DNA of 11,063 bases from Sedimentisphaerales bacterium (GCA_030636065.1 DAOVXR010000029.1:1-11063), one strand, 5' to 3'; positions 1 to 6,352 are shown, numbered from the stretch's first letter. The notes: a model not told the origin generated them from the sequence alone. Numbers and translations are program-made.

Positions 1-75
1 CCCGTACCCCAAATTTGTCCAGCCGCCCAAACGATTTTTCTCTCGGTTCCGCTTAGAAGTCAGGCGCTGGGACAT
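1..75 (-). CDS. Possible 5' end of a further minus-strand gene (partial)
   Basis: An ATG at 75 opens a frame that stays open for 25 codons to the window edge. It begins MSQRLTSKRNREKNR and continues with a GGWTNLGYG stretch, so the N terminus is strongly basic. A second in-frame ATG lies at 90, directly after a TAA stop, so the start must be at one of these two. Neither has a clear Shine-Dalgarno sequence. Strand and order match the other genes, and the gap to the HEAT gene stop at 130 is short. Twenty-five open codons can easily occur by chance, so this is only a candidate, and no family can be named. Confidence 0.22.
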   Translation of the reverse strand, partial: MSQRLTSKRNREKNRLGGWTNLGYG

Positions 76-129
76 CGGGCAATGTTGCATTTATTACTTG
101 AAACTGCAAAATGAGTATGAATAAATCGG

Positions 130-684
130 TCAGGTTTTTTCGAAGAACTGTTTTTTCTGTTCCGTGACCCAATGGATAGCCTGCCTGAGGCCATCCGCGT
201 TGACTCGGAAATTCCGGCCGGTGATCATATTAAGGCTGCGCAGCGCTTCCCTTTGATGACGGCCCGAGGAGCACAGCAGTTTCATCACCTGTGTCAGGCC
301 GATCTTATCGCCCATAGTGGCCAAGGCACCCGCGGCACAGCAACAAACCATATAGCTACTATCGTAAAGGGCATCGTAAAGCGAGGCCTTGGCGGAATGC
401 GCTCTCATCTGACCGAGCGCCTTGCACGCAGCGGCACGGACGCGCGGGTCCCGGTCCCGCACACAATGCACTACTACCATAACGGCATCACGGCCGCCAC
501 TCTGGGCCAGAGATTTGATGGTCCCTTCCCGAATGACCGGGTCGGGATCATTGAGCATACGGCTAATCCTGACGGCGTCCGTGGCGCTATTGCGCTGGGC
601 CAATATGGAAGCCGCAGCCACACCGCTGAGCTTCTCTCGGCGGAGATCATTTATAGTAAGTTTGTGTTGTTTATCTCTGTCCAT
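130..684 (-). CDS. Small HEAT-repeat protein
   Basis: A 184-residue soluble protein built almost entirely of helical HEAT-like repeats. Repeats are visible at about residues 37-63 (LNDPDPVIREGTIKSLAQSG), 68-95 (VRDRDPRVRAAACKALGQM), 96-125 and 129-155. The first two show the usual D-P-x-V-R-x-x-A pattern. The C-terminal tail from residue 153 (ITGRNF, then a conserved-looking Trp at 172) resembles the end of many planctomycete HEAT proteins. Such repeats form a curved protein-binding surface; no catalytic residues or signal peptide are visible, so a cytoplasmic scaffold role is inferred. Three consecutive cysteines (114-116) sit in the third repeat. The ATG at 684 is the first start in the frame but lacks a clear Shine-Dalgarno; a perfect inverted repeat lies just upstream. 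It is the last complete gene of the minus-strand series, about 350 bases after lptD. The binding partner is unknown. Confidence 0.85.
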   Translation of the reverse strand: MDRDKQHKLTINDLRREKLSGVAAASILAQRNSATDAVRISRMLNDPDPVIREGTIKSLAQSGGRDAVMVVVHCVRDRDPRVRAAACKALGQMRAHSAKASLYDALYDSSYMVCCCAAGALATMGDKIGLTQVMKLLCSSGRHQREALRSLNMITGRNFRVNADGLRQAIHWVTEQKKQFFEKT

Positions 685-688
685 ATCG

Positions 689-707
689 GGAAAATATCCA
701 ATTTTCC
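689..707. repeat. Perfect 7-bp inverted repeat just upstream of the HEAT gene start
   Basis: GGAAAAT (689-695) and ATTTTCC (701-707) are exact reverse complements around a 5-base loop. The element ends four bases upstream of the ATG at 684. It occupies the place where a Shine-Dalgarno would be expected, and none is visible. It could be an operator or a hairpin that limits ribosome access, or chance in AT-rich DNA; the stem is short and weak. Confidence 0.35.
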
Positions 708-788
708 AGCATTATCGGACCGCAATCCGGCAATAACGGAGTTGGTCCATATATTCCATAGTATATCGTCATAAGCGGACTGTAAGAT

Positions 789-844
789 AATGAGGAATTA
801 AGAAACCAGAATGAGGAATCAATGACGAAGTACCAATAACGAAT
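789..844. repeat. Degenerate AATGASGAA repeat tract
   Basis: Four related 10-mers lie between the HEAT gene and lptD: AATGAGGAAT at 789 and 810, AATGACGAAG at 821 and AATAACGAAT at 835. Offsets are 21, 11 and 14 bases, two of them multiples of seven. The tract has stops in all useful frames and does not look coding. It resembles the degenerate purine-rich repeats common between genes in planctomycete genomes. No promoter or gene is evident between 708 and 885. Confidence 0.5.
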
Positions 845-885
845 AATAGAAAGCTGCCATCGCCTGTCCTCTCAGACATCGCCAC

Positions 886-955
886 CCATCGGTTTTGCCG
901 GCAAAAAAGATGGATTCCCGCCTACGCGGGAATGACCCCCCATTAACATGGGGGG
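886..955. repeat. Cluster of three adjacent palindromes (REP-like element)
   Basis: Three inverted repeats lie back to back. The first (886-913) is CCATC plus GG, the perfect palindrome TTTTGCCGGCAAAA (893-906), then AA plus GATGG; the arms pair over 14 positions with two mismatches and no loop. The second is ATTCCCGC (914-921) with GCGGGAAT (926-933) around CTAC. The third is CCCCCCAT (936-943) with ATGGGGGG (948-955) around TAAC. The last two each have a perfect 8-bp stem and a 4-base loop and are two bases apart. The second matches the ATTCCC-N8-GGGAAT core of small dispersed repeats seen in many bacteria. The arrangement suggests a composite REP element downstream of lptD rather than a single terminator. 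Confidence 0.7.
903..933 (-). terminator. Possible intrinsic terminator downstream of lptD
   Basis: Read on the minus strand, the ATTCCCGC/GCGGGAAT hairpin (933-914) is followed by CCATC and then six T (908-903). It lies about 100 bases past the lptD stop and could end that transcript before the HEAT gene. The five-base spacer between stem and T run is longer than in a good terminator, and the palindromes may exist for other reasons. Confidence 0.3.
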
Positions 956-971
956 CTACAAACGTGGGGAA

Positions 972-1027
972 CTCCACCCTCCCCTCTTTACCCTTTACCC
1001 CCTACTTTTTACTCTCTACTATCCACC
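972..1027. repeat. Eight-unit degenerate heptanucleotide tandem repeat
   Basis: The pyrimidine-rich plus strand divides without gaps into eight 7-base units: CTCCACC, CTCCCCT, CTTTACC, CTTTACC, CCCTACT, TTTTACT, CTCTACT, ATCCACC. The consensus is roughly CTYTACC, and A or C at the fifth place is nearly constant. On the minus strand the units read as GGTRRAG-like purine blocks. The array ends three bases from the lptD stop codon, so an lptD transcript would carry it directly after the stop. It recalls the heptameric short tandem repeats described in cyanobacteria. Confidence 0.7.
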
Positions 1028-1030
1028 TTC

Positions 1031-3646
1031 TTACGGGGCGAGGCGGGTGAAACGGCGGCTGCCGAGGACAAACTGATCGAAGCCTTCGGGCCAAAAACTG
1101 AGCATAAATGAAACGCCGCCACTGGTAGAATCGTGGCTAACGCTGAATGCGCCGAACCAATGAGGGAATTTACGGATGACGGTGGCTCGTGTATAAGCCG
1201 AGGCGGTTTGCTCGATGTCGTACTGCTGTGTCAGGGCCAGGGTATATTTACGGTTGATCCGGTAGCCGGCCCCTGCGGTCAGGAATTGCGCGTCACGATT
1301 GTTAAACAAATCCCCGTTCCGCAAAAAACGATGTCCGATATAGTAGCGCGTACGCGGCGACCGCCGTACCGCGATGGCGGCAGCGGTTTGGCTGATTACA
1401 CTGTCGTGAATATTATAGTTAAAAGCGCCCGTAAAGGCGGTGGTGTCCGATATCTGCCAGGTCCAGTCGGCGTCAGCATGGTCGCTGAGGTTCTGATTGA
1501 ACTGTTCCCGACGGGCCAGGCCAAGATTGGCCAGGTCATGGTTCAGCACGGCAGGGGTATCGAACCGTCCCTCAGGCCTATCGAAGAAAAAACTGCCCGG
1601 CAGTAATGCGTCATCGACATCATTACTGACCAGAGTAACCGACGTATTCAAACGGAGGAAATCGACACTGTGTTTTTTTTCCTCCGGGCCGCGCATGGTC
1701 TGCCATCGCTGGCGCAGTGTAAAGTTGAATACGTCTCGGCGCATCTGGTCTTCGGGCAGGTCGGAATCAATCCAGAAAGCACTTGCCTCAGGTGAGACAA
1801 CATGCCGGAGCCGGTCCAAATCCCACAGCCGTGATCGCACACTATCATCGACACGATAAAAATGGGTTCCGGCTCTCAGGCCGGCGGCGCCATGAACAAA
1901 GCTGTTACGATTACGCGGCCGACTATAACGCGGATCGTCAATAAGGAAATCGTCGAAACGGGACTCGTCATGCACAAAAGTCCCGATTATCGTGGGAATC
2001 AGATGCCAGGAACCGAAATGAAAGGGCAGGTTCAGTTCGTGCCTGCTGGTAGCGAAAGCAAAATCGTCCTGGTCGATACTGCCGGGCAAAATACCGGGTT
2101 CCTCGGACCAGCCCAACCCGCATACCTCACGATCCCCGGCCCGCTGGGCCTGCCGGGAGAGATAACTGTTGTGATAATAGGTAAGGGTATTGAAAAGGTC
2201 CTGACCCACTCCGTGCAGACCCGTACCGGGCAACTCGGTGAGAGTATAATCGAAATCGTTCAGATGAAACTTGCTGGTGAAATCGAAGGCCCAGTTGTCC
2301 CGCTGCTGTTTGAAATAAACGAGCGTTTCCTGTTCTTTTTCGGTATCGAATTCGCGTTCGTGCCAGCTTTCCAGGAAGTTCCGGTCGCTGAGATAACCGA
2401 TCTCGAAAGTTCCTTCCCAGTTTTGAGGCAGGAATTGGCGGTGCTGCCAGCGAGCCTGGCCCCTCGTTGAGTGATCGATATGTACATCCTTACGGCTTTC
2501 GATCCGGCCGAGCCGATCCTTACCGCTGTCATTAAGCAGATACGTCCGCAGTGAGCCGAAATAACTATCGCTCGTATAATCCATATCGAGTCCGGCACCC
2601 GGTCCGCGTTTGCTGAACTCATCGAGATGAAGGACGGAATTAACACCCTGCGGCTCCGGCAGTCCCAACAGCCAGGCGGGGTTCAATTGGGACTCCAGGC
2701 TGACACCTCGCTCCGAACTGACACTGGTATGCAGGGACTGGATGGGCGATTCCGTCTTCCCGGTAGTACCCAAACCTCGCGGCCACCAGAAAATCGGCAG
2801 GTCTTCCAGGTTCAATGTTACATCTTTCAGATCAAAACGATAACGCCGCGAAGACCCGGCTGAGTCTGCTAAACCGTTCACCTGCTTTGGCGGCTTGATC
2901 AAGGTAACGTCCAACTCTTTTACTCCGAGCCAGAAATGAGGCTGGTAAAACTCGTCGTTGCTGAATTTGACATGCTCCGCCCTGTAATGGTCCTGGGACA
3001 ATTGCCGAATCCGTTGGGCACGAATGTAAAGCGGCATATTATTTTCCGGCAACCGCAACCGTAGTGTGCCGTCCAGTATAATGGCGGTATTATTGGTGAA
3101 ATCGTAATAAAGCCGCTTCGCAGTAATCCTCGTGTCGCTTGCGTACTCAAGGCGGTCGATCTGAAGGATAACGTCACCTTCGAGATAAACCGCCTGGGGA
3201 TATTCTCGCTGCGTCTGCCCATGAGGTAACCGCCCGGTGTTTTTTTTCGATGATGGTTTTTCCCCCGGCTCTGTCCCTGTCTCTGTCTCTGTTTTTTTAC
3301 TAAACTGTCCGAGCAATTTTTTCTGTGAGTAAAAAAAGACGGCGTTCTCGGCGTGCAATTCCAGCAGAGCGTTTTCGTCCGGCAGTTTCTGATAAACGCG
3401 AATACCGCCGGTACAGGTCATAATGTCAGTACCGTCCGGCTGGGATGTGCTGCGAAACTCTCCGGTAATCTCGATATGGACTGCTTCCGCGGTTGAGTTC
3501 GATTCGGTTGATTTGGTCTCGGCCCAAATGTCGTGGGGCGGTATCAGCAGTATTGAAAAAACAGCGGCAAGAAAAAGCATCCGCCTGTGAATCTCCCGAC
3601 AGGTGCTTCTATTGTCAAAACCGGATTTGTTTTTATTTTCGATCAC
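1031..3646 (-). CDS. lptD: LPS-assembly outer-membrane protein LptD (OstA/Imp)
   Basis: LptD is the outer-membrane barrel that places lipopolysaccharide in the outer leaflet after delivery by the Lpt bridge. Of 871 residues, about 23-42 (LFLAAVFSILL...DIWA) form a hydrophobic signal peptide. Residues about 55-280 look like the OstA/LptA jellyroll, with strands such as YLEGDVILQIDRLEY and the TAKRLYYDF segment. From about 310 to the end alternating aromatic strands form the barrel, including LRHVVSPEASAFW (613-625), which fits the LptD R-H-x-x-x-P signature. Length is close to the usual 780-900. The longest start is GTG at 3646, giving a basic n-region (REIHRR); an ATG at 3580 would begin inside the signal peptide and removes that charge, so the upstream start is favoured, though no good Shine-Dalgarno supports either. 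A low-complexity stretch (117-148) interrupts the jellyroll. Only two cysteines remain in the mature part (78 and 509). Confidence 0.9.
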   Translation of the reverse strand: MIENKNKSGFDNRSTCREIHRRMLFLAAVFSILLIPPHDIWAETKSTESNSTAEAVHIEITGEFRSTSQPDGTDIMTCTGGIRVYQKLPDENALLELHAENAVFFYSQKKLLGQFSKKTETETGTEPGEKPSSKKNTGRLPHGQTQREYPQAVYLEGDVILQIDRLEYASDTRITAKRLYYDFTNNTAIILDGTLRLRLPENNMPLYIRAQRIRQLSQDHYRAEHVKFSNDEFYQPHFWLGVKELDVTLIKPPKQVNGLADSAGSSRRYRFDLKDVTLNLEDLPIFWWPRGLGTTGKTESPIQSLHTSVSSERGVSLESQLNPAWLLGLPEPQGVNSVLHLDEFSKRGPGAGLDMDYTSDSYFGSLRTYLLNDSGKDRLGRIESRKDVHIDHSTRGQARWQHRQFLPQNWEGTFEIGYLSDRNFLESWHEREFDTEKEQETLVYFKQQRDNWAFDFTSKFHLNDFDYTLTELPGTGLHGVGQDLFNTLTYYHNSYLSRQAQRAGDREVCGLGWSEEPGILPGSIDQDDFAFATSRHELNLPFHFGSWHLIPTIIGTFVHDESRFDDFLIDDPRYSRPRNRNSFVHGAAGLRAGTHFYRVDDSVRSRLWDLDRLRHVVSPEASAFWIDSDLPEDQMRRDVFNFTLRQRWQTMRGPEEKKHSVDFLRLNTSVTLVSNDVDDALLPGSFFFDRPEGRFDTPAVLNHDLANLGLARREQFNQNLSDHADADWTWQISDTTAFTGAFNYNIHDSVISQTAAAIAVRRSPRTRYYIGHRFLRNGDLFNNRDAQFLTAGAGYRINRKYTLALTQQYDIEQTASAYTRATVIRKFPHWFGAFSVSHDSTSGGVSFMLSFWPEGFDQFVLGSRRFTRLAP
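3269..3292 (-). repeat. In-frame hexanucleotide tandem repeat within lptD
   Basis: Four 6-base units (plus strand CTCTGT, CCCTGT, CTCTGT, CTCTGT) encode Thr-Glu/Thr-Gly dipeptides around residue 119-126 of LptD. Runs of seven A (3292-3298) and eight A (3240-3247) on the coding strand lie on either side. The units stay in frame, so copy changes would lengthen or shorten a loop; changes in the A runs would shift the frame. Confidence 0.6.
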
Positions 3647-3734
3647 TCAGCAGCCCATAAAACCATTTGTTGGAGCAGTATAACAAAAAGGGTATTATAG
3701 GTTTTAGCGTGTTGATTGCCAGTGGAAACTACCG

Positions 3735-3799
3735 GCAACTGATTAGTTGCATAAGCACGGCCAAAATGGCCGTGGCACACTGCATGGGCTGAAGCCCAT
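3735..3799. repeat. Second cluster of three palindromes, between wecA and lptD
   Basis: Three perfect inverted repeats fill the gap after the wecA stop: GCAACT/AGTTGC (3735-3740 and 3745-3750, loop GATT), CACGGCCA/TGGCCGTG (3756-3763 and 3767-3774, loop AAA) and ATGGGCT/AGCCCAT (3784-3790 and 3793-3799, loop GA). The third touches the stop codon of the upstream gene. On the minus strand no T run follows any of them, so they are poor intrinsic terminators for wecA. They look like REP-type repeats, and the first could also be chance. No promoter for lptD was confidently seen in 3647-3734. Confidence 0.65.
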
Positions 3800-3800
3800 C

Positions 3801-4988
3801 CTACGGTTTTTTTTCGTCAAGCGGCGGCATACGAAGAAACCCTTTGCGCCAGACCATATAGCCGGAAATCGCGACCACCAGCACAAATGCCGCCAGGGCA
3901 TAACGAAACCTGATCTGTGCTACCGTCAGGCCGATTATCGCATATACAGTTGCCAGGATGTAGCTAAGCCCAACAGTCTTTTTCAACGACAGGCCCCGAT
4001 CCATAAACTGATCGTAGATATGACCACGATCAGAAATGAACAGCGGCCGTTTGTTGATAAATCGTCGGATCAGAGCTACCGCGGTATCAAGGATAGGCAA
4101 GCCGAAAATAATTATCGCCCCCACCGACCAGCGGCCCATCCTTTCGGTGAACAAAATCATCACAGTTCCGGCAATAAAACCCAGCAGCATACTGCCGGCG
4201 TCGCCCATAAATATCCGTGCAGGGTGACGGTTCAGAGGCAAAAATCCAAGTGTACCACCAAACAGTGCCAGGCACACTACCAAACGGACCGGGTCGCCCA
4301 CCGGGCTGTGATCCCACGTCGCCAGCGACAATGCCAGCAATAAAAATGCCCCCATAATAATCGCCGTAACGCCTGCGCATAATCCGTCCAGTCCGTCGAG
4401 CAGATTCAGGCTGTTGGTAGCTCCGAGGATGAAAAGTAAAACGAGAGGAGCACCGAAAATAATATTCACACTTTCCGGCAGATCAATATGGATGTAACCA
4501 AACAGATGGACCAGGTTGGGACAGACCCCGACGATCAGCAGTACCGCAGCCGCCACTGCCTGGCCCAGCAGCTTCTGCCACGGTTTAATATCGTAAATGT
4601 CGTCCAGTACCCCCACGATACAAGCGATGACAGCCCCCAATCCGATGCCCGCCAGTATCCGCCAATCCTGAAAGCGGGCGTCATAGCCGCCCGTCTGACC
4701 TGCCACGCCGGCAGCAACATGTGATTCCCGATTAATTAATATCCAGAACCCGACCGCCAATCCCGCCAGTACCCCCGCAAGAATTCCGAACCCACCAAGG
4801 TACGCCGTCGGCTCCGCGTGAGTCTTGACGTCGTTGTCAGGGACATCCACAACCCCCCAGCGCAGCGCCAACTTACGACAGATGGGCGTGGCGACCAGGG
4901 CCACCACAAACGCCACCGGCAATATCGGCCAGTAGTGCCTTACTACCTCGTGAAGTGAATATTTGTCACCGAAAATAACCGCTAACAT
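3801..4988 (-). CDS. wecA: Polyprenyl-phosphate N-acetylhexosamine-1-phosphate transferase (WecA/TagO type)
   Basis: A 395-residue multi-spanning inner-membrane enzyme of the MraY/WecA family. These transfer a sugar-1-phosphate, usually GlcNAc-1-P, from a UDP-sugar to undecaprenyl phosphate, the first step of O-antigen, ECA-like or wall-glycan synthesis. Signatures in order: THAEPTAYLGG (56-66), the Asp pair in GVLDDIYDI (126-133), NSLNLLDGLDGL (192-203), PARIFMGDAGS (256-266) and DTAVALIRR (301-309). About ten to eleven hydrophobic segments are visible. NLLDGLDGL, with Leu rather than Thr before the first Asp, favours WecA/TagO over MraY. The loop usually reading H-x-H-H reads HIYDQ here (323-327), so only the first His remains. 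Length is somewhat above the usual 330-370. ATG at 4988 is the only reasonable start, although no Shine-Dalgarno is clear. The stop falls inside a repeat-like GTAGG motif. Sugar specificity cannot be read from sequence. Confidence 0.93.
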   Translation of the reverse strand: MLAVIFGDKYSLHEVVRHYWPILPVAFVVALVATPICRKLALRWGVVDVPDNDVKTHAEPTAYLGGFGILAGVLAGLAVGFWILINRESHVAAGVAGQTGGYDARFQDWRILAGIGLGAVIACIVGVLDDIYDIKPWQKLLGQAVAAAVLLIVGVCPNLVHLFGYIHIDLPESVNIIFGAPLVLLFILGATNSLNLLDGLDGLCAGVTAIIMGAFLLLALSLATWDHSPVGDPVRLVVCLALFGGTLGFLPLNRHPARIFMGDAGSMLLGFIAGTVMILFTERMGRWSVGAIIIFGLPILDTAVALIRRFINKRPLFISDRGHIYDQFMDRGLSLKKTVGLSYILATVYAIIGLTVAQIRFRYALAAFVLVVAISGYMVWRKGFLRMPPLDEKKP

Positions 4989-4997
4989 ATATATGAT

Positions 4998-5012
4998 GCC
5001 GACTTCGTCGGC
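4998..5012. repeat. Short hairpin upstream of the wecA start
   Basis: GCCGAC (4998-5003) and GTCGGC (5007-5012) pair perfectly around TTC, nine bases before the ATG on the minus strand. It lies in the leader of the wecA-type gene where a Shine-Dalgarno would be expected. It may modulate translation or be another small dispersed palindrome; the similar structure upstream of the HEAT gene makes it worth noting. Confidence 0.35.
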
Positions 5013-5080
5013 CCCTGAGAGTATTATGTGCCTATAGGAATTTACTTCCGGAGTTTAACACAAGACTTGTTAGTTTTCAA

Positions 5081-6118
5081 CTATTTTTCAAACCAAACAG
5101 CTTCATCATAGCGCAGCATTGTAAGGCTGTCGCGCCAGCCGGTCCGGCGGATACGGGGCTTCTGTCCCAGCCAAAGTTTCAGTATCCACAACGGAAAATT
5201 CGCCCCGGCCTTTATCGAGAGCGGTACGCCACCGCCAAAACGCGGATTGATCTCGACAAATATTATCCGTTCCGCACCCGCCGGTCCGCGCTCGGTTGTT
5301 TTGGATGTTATTTTGGATTTTGTTTCGGATTTTGTCAAAAAACACTGGATGGTAATGACGCCCGGCCCGGCACCAAGTGATTCGACCAACCGTTTCGATT
5401 GCTCGATCATTCCCTCGTGTTTGACTGTTTTGCCCTTATTGACCTCGCCGCCACGTGTCTCGATGCGCAACCGCGGCACCACACACCGTACCGCTCCGTC
5501 AAAATCGACCAGCACGTCAACGGTGTGTTCCTGTCCGTCGATAAATTGCTGTACGAGGCAGTTAGGTATTCGTTTGGTGTAAAATTTCAGTTCCTTTAGA
5601 TTCCGCACAATCATATTGCCGCGACTGGCGTGACCGTCCCAGGGCTTGAGAAAATAGGGGAAGTGATGCCGCTTTCGTTTAAGTGCCGTCGCGGCGATTG
5701 TGGTCTCAGGAGTCTCGAATCCGTGTTCTTTCAGAAAGGTGAAGGTATTACGCTTGTCCTGACACATTCGCACTACTCGCGGTGACGAAATCAGGGCAGT
5801 ACAACCCATCTGTGCCAGTTCGCCGCGTCCGCGTGCCCAGACAGGCAGGTCCAAATCGACCGTCGGCACCAGCAGGTCCACCTTTTCTTTTCGTATAATC
5901 TCGGTTACTTCGCGGCCATAACCACGGTGGTGAACCGGCCTGACGATATATTTACGGTCGCAACACTGCAGGGCGGCTGAGTTCTCGGTAGTGTCGGTAC
6001 CGATAATCACCGCCTCACGGCCAAGCCGACGACATGCCTGTCTGAACAACCGTAACAGACTTACACGTCGGCCGATACAGGGAAACAGAATAACGATTTT
6101 TTTTCCACTCAACGCCAA
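5081..6118 (-). CDS. ATP-grasp ligase, carbamoyl-phosphate-synthase/PylC-like
   Basis: A 345-residue soluble enzyme. Residues 1-115 form a Rossmann-like pre-ATP-grasp domain (KKIVILFPCIGRRVSLLRLF). The ATP-grasp fold follows: FLKP with the ATP-binding Lys158, the flexible loop DGHASRGN (161-168), QQFIDGQEHTVDVLVD (190-205) and the metal-binding FVEINPRFGGG (287-297). Such enzymes activate a carboxylate as acyl phosphate and join it to an amine or other nucleophile; relatives occur in cell-surface glycan, antibiotic and amino-acid pathways. The substrate is unknown; the neighbouring wecA and lptD suggest envelope work, which is inference. The start codon is TTG: an in-frame TAA lies five codons upstream, no ATG or GTG occurs in between, the Rossmann strand begins at once, and AAGGTG sits eight bases before it. 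A repeat-encoded insertion (about 262-283) separates the last strand pair before the E-I-N-P-R motif. Confidence 0.88.
   Translation of the reverse strand: MALSGKKIVILFPCIGRRVSLLRLFRQACRRLGREAVIIGTDTTENSAALQCCDRKYIVRPVHHRGYGREVTEIIRKEKVDLLVPTVDLDLPVWARGRGELAQMGCTALISSPRVVRMCQDKRNTFTFLKEHGFETPETTIAATALKRKRHHFPYFLKPWDGHASRGNMIVRNLKELKFYTKRIPNCLVQQFIDGQEHTVDVLVDFDGAVRCVVPRLRIETRGGEVNKGKTVKHEGMIEQSKRLVESLGAGPGVITIQCFLTKSETKSKITSKTTERGPAGAERIIFVEINPRFGGGVPLSIKAGANFPLWILKLWLGQKPRIRRTGWRDSLTMLRYDEAVWFEK
5299..5334 (-). repeat. Three 12-base tandem repeats within the ATP-grasp gene
   Basis: Plus-strand units TTTTGGATGTTA, TTTTGGATTTTG and TTTCGGATTTTG follow each other without gaps. On the coding strand they give the four-residue pattern T-K-S-E, T-K-S-K, I-T-S-K near residues 262-273. 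The insertion lies between IQCF and the EINPRFGGG strand, probably a surface loop. It keeps the reading frame, so copy changes would alter loop length only. Confidence 0.7.
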
Positions 6119-6126
6119 TGCAATTA

Positions 6127-6132
6127 CACCTT
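6127..6132 (-). promoter_or_regulatory. Ribosome binding site deciding a TTG start
   Basis: AAGGTG on the minus strand ends eight bases before the TTG at 6118. Because the frame offers no ATG or GTG between the upstream stop and the Rossmann fold, this site supports TTG initiation for the ATP-grasp gene. It is a partial match to the consensus AAGGAGG. Confidence 0.5.
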
Positions 6133-6283
6133 AACTTCTCAACCACAAATTGCAATCATACCACTTTTATCGTAACTTATTATCAGTAAATTCACAACAA
6201 CCGACAATACCATTATCCTACCACGTAATAATCAGGCAGTCAAACAGAAAGGTCCCATAATACTGAATAAGAAAACCGCATGG

Positions 6284-6335
6284 GGTGAGACGGAAAGAAT
6301 AGTGGTGAGTGGTGAGAAAGAGGGAACGGGTGAAC
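6284..6335. repeat. Purine-rich tract with GGTGARN units
   Basis: In the 234-base gap between the GspF-like and ATP-grasp genes, GGTGAGA (6284), GGTGAGT (6304), GGTGAGA (6311) and GGTGAAC (6329) occur on the plus strand, the middle two directly adjacent. The unit resembles the minus-strand reading of the heptad array next to lptD, but the phasing is poor, so this is a looser or decayed relative. The rest of the gap (6133-6280) is AT-rich with no supported feature. Confidence 0.4.
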
Positions 6336-6352
6336 GGTTACGAAAAATGTTA

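Noticed and set aside
172..774. Plus-strand open frame of 200 codons opposite the HEAT gene
   Set aside because: It is the antisense of a clear HEAT-repeat protein, and its translation has no domain pattern. Long antisense frames are expected in DNA with this codon use.
1133..2470. Plus-strand open frames (1133-1606, 1497-1859, 1862-2470) opposite lptD
   Set aside because: They are antisense shadows of the lptD barrel, without recognisable motifs or ribosome binding sites.
3784..3814. Plus-strand intrinsic terminator (hairpin followed by eight T)
   Set aside because: No plus-strand gene precedes it. The T run encodes the Lys-Lys end of wecA on the other strand and is seven bases from the stem.
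3747..4343. Plus-strand open frame of 198 codons across the palindromes and wecA
   Set aside because: It starts inside the repeat region and is antisense to conserved wecA motifs; its translation is Gln/His/Arg-rich and shows no fold.
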